DNA of 6,209 nucleotides from Thermoplasmata archaeon (GTDB lineage: Archaea > Thermoplasmatota > Thermoplasmata > Thermoplasmatales > Thermoplasmataceae), in assembly GCA_021804185.1 (NCBI GenBank), contig JAJZKL010000078.1, positions 1 through 6,209 of the forward strand. Reading direction: 5' to 3'. Below the pieces are notes generated by a model. That model saw nothing but the letters and a program-made list of their open reading frames with translations, had not been told where the DNA came from and searched no databases. This document shows, piece by piece, positions 6,073 through 6,209 of the stretch. Position 1 is the first letter of the stretch. Every line of letters starts with the position of its first letter. The position numbers were made by a program, and so were the translations under genes.

Positions 6073-6077
6073 TTCCA

Positions 6078-6209
6078 TCAGACTCTCCTGAAATGAATGA
6101 ACTTTAAACCAAGCTTTCTTGCCAGTTCTCCTTCTATGTCATCCCTGTCCCCGGCTAAAACAGAGGAATCAAGATCTATTCCATGATCTCTCTCAGATAG
6201 ACATTTACA
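6078..6209 (-). CDS. C-terminal fragment of an unidentified gene, HAD-phosphatase-like ending
   Basis: A minus-strand frame is open from the right edge to TGA at 6078-6080, giving 43 residues; the start lies outside the window. The segment GIDLDSSVLAGDRDDIEGEL, followed by ARKLGLKFIHFRRV, resembles the end of HAD-superfamily phosphatases. In those, G-(I/L)-x-x-x-x-S-(V/I)-x-x-GDxxxDI carries motif IV and is followed by a helix, a Gly and a final strand. Here the acidic motif is GDRDDI, one residue shorter between the two acidic positions than the common GDxxxDI, so the assignment is uncertain. A PIN-type nuclease ending (a D-R-D pattern followed by a lone Gly and a strand) is a less likely alternative. 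A T-run follows the stop, so the gene probably ends its own transcript. Confidence 0.55.
   Translation of the reverse strand, partial: CKCLSERDHGIDLDSSVLAGDRDDIEGELARKLGLKFIHFRRV

Noticed and set aside
1..6209. CRISPR array, tRNA or rRNA gene, insertion sequence or attachment site
   Set aside because: I saw no regularly spaced repeats, cloverleaf-type sequence, transposase-like frame or paired terminal repeats on either strand when reading by eye.

Overview
The window looks like chromosomal DNA of a thermoplasmatal (Euryarchaeota, Thermoplasmata-like) archaeon. The evidence is indirect. The DNA is moderately AT-rich, with heavy use of AGA/AGG for Arg and ATA for Ile. TATA-like boxes lie about 26-30 nt upstream of start codons, which implies leaderless mRNAs. 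Internal operon genes carry a GAGGTGA Shine-Dalgarno (SD), and T-runs follow several stop codons. Every gene supported here lies on the minus strand, so transcription runs from high to low coordinates.

In transcription order: (i) 6209-6078, the last 43 codons of an unidentified gene whose end resembles the C-terminus of a HAD-type phosphatase; (ii) 6000-5788, a 70-residue ribbon-helix-helix protein of the VapB/CcdA-like antitoxin type, with no toxin gene beside it; (iii) 5686-3887, a 14-helix DHA2-type major facilitator exporter; (iv) 3890-3396, a MarR-family regulator that overlaps the exporter by 4 nt; (v) 3350-1785, a Wzx-like polysaccharide flippase that starts at TTG; (vi) 1643-150, a membrane-bound family-2 glycosyltransferase; (vii) a probable gene start at 72 that runs off the left edge.

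The exporter and MarR genes form a translationally coupled operon. Two inverted repeats with TT centres flank the TATA box upstream of it and are good candidate operators for autoregulation. The flippase and glycosyltransferase form a second functional pair, plausibly for building and exporting a surface glycan or glycolipid. Their promoters appear separate, but no clear terminator divides MarR from the flippase, so read-through across the cluster is possible.

I do not see a new defence system, CRISPR array, transposon, tRNA or rRNA. The points most worth a second look are the paired operators, the leaderless TTG start preceded by an in-frame ATG-GAT-TAG, the orphan antitoxin, and departures from family consensus in the exporter (TM1 Asp to Asn) and the glycosyltransferase (QxxRW to QxxRV).
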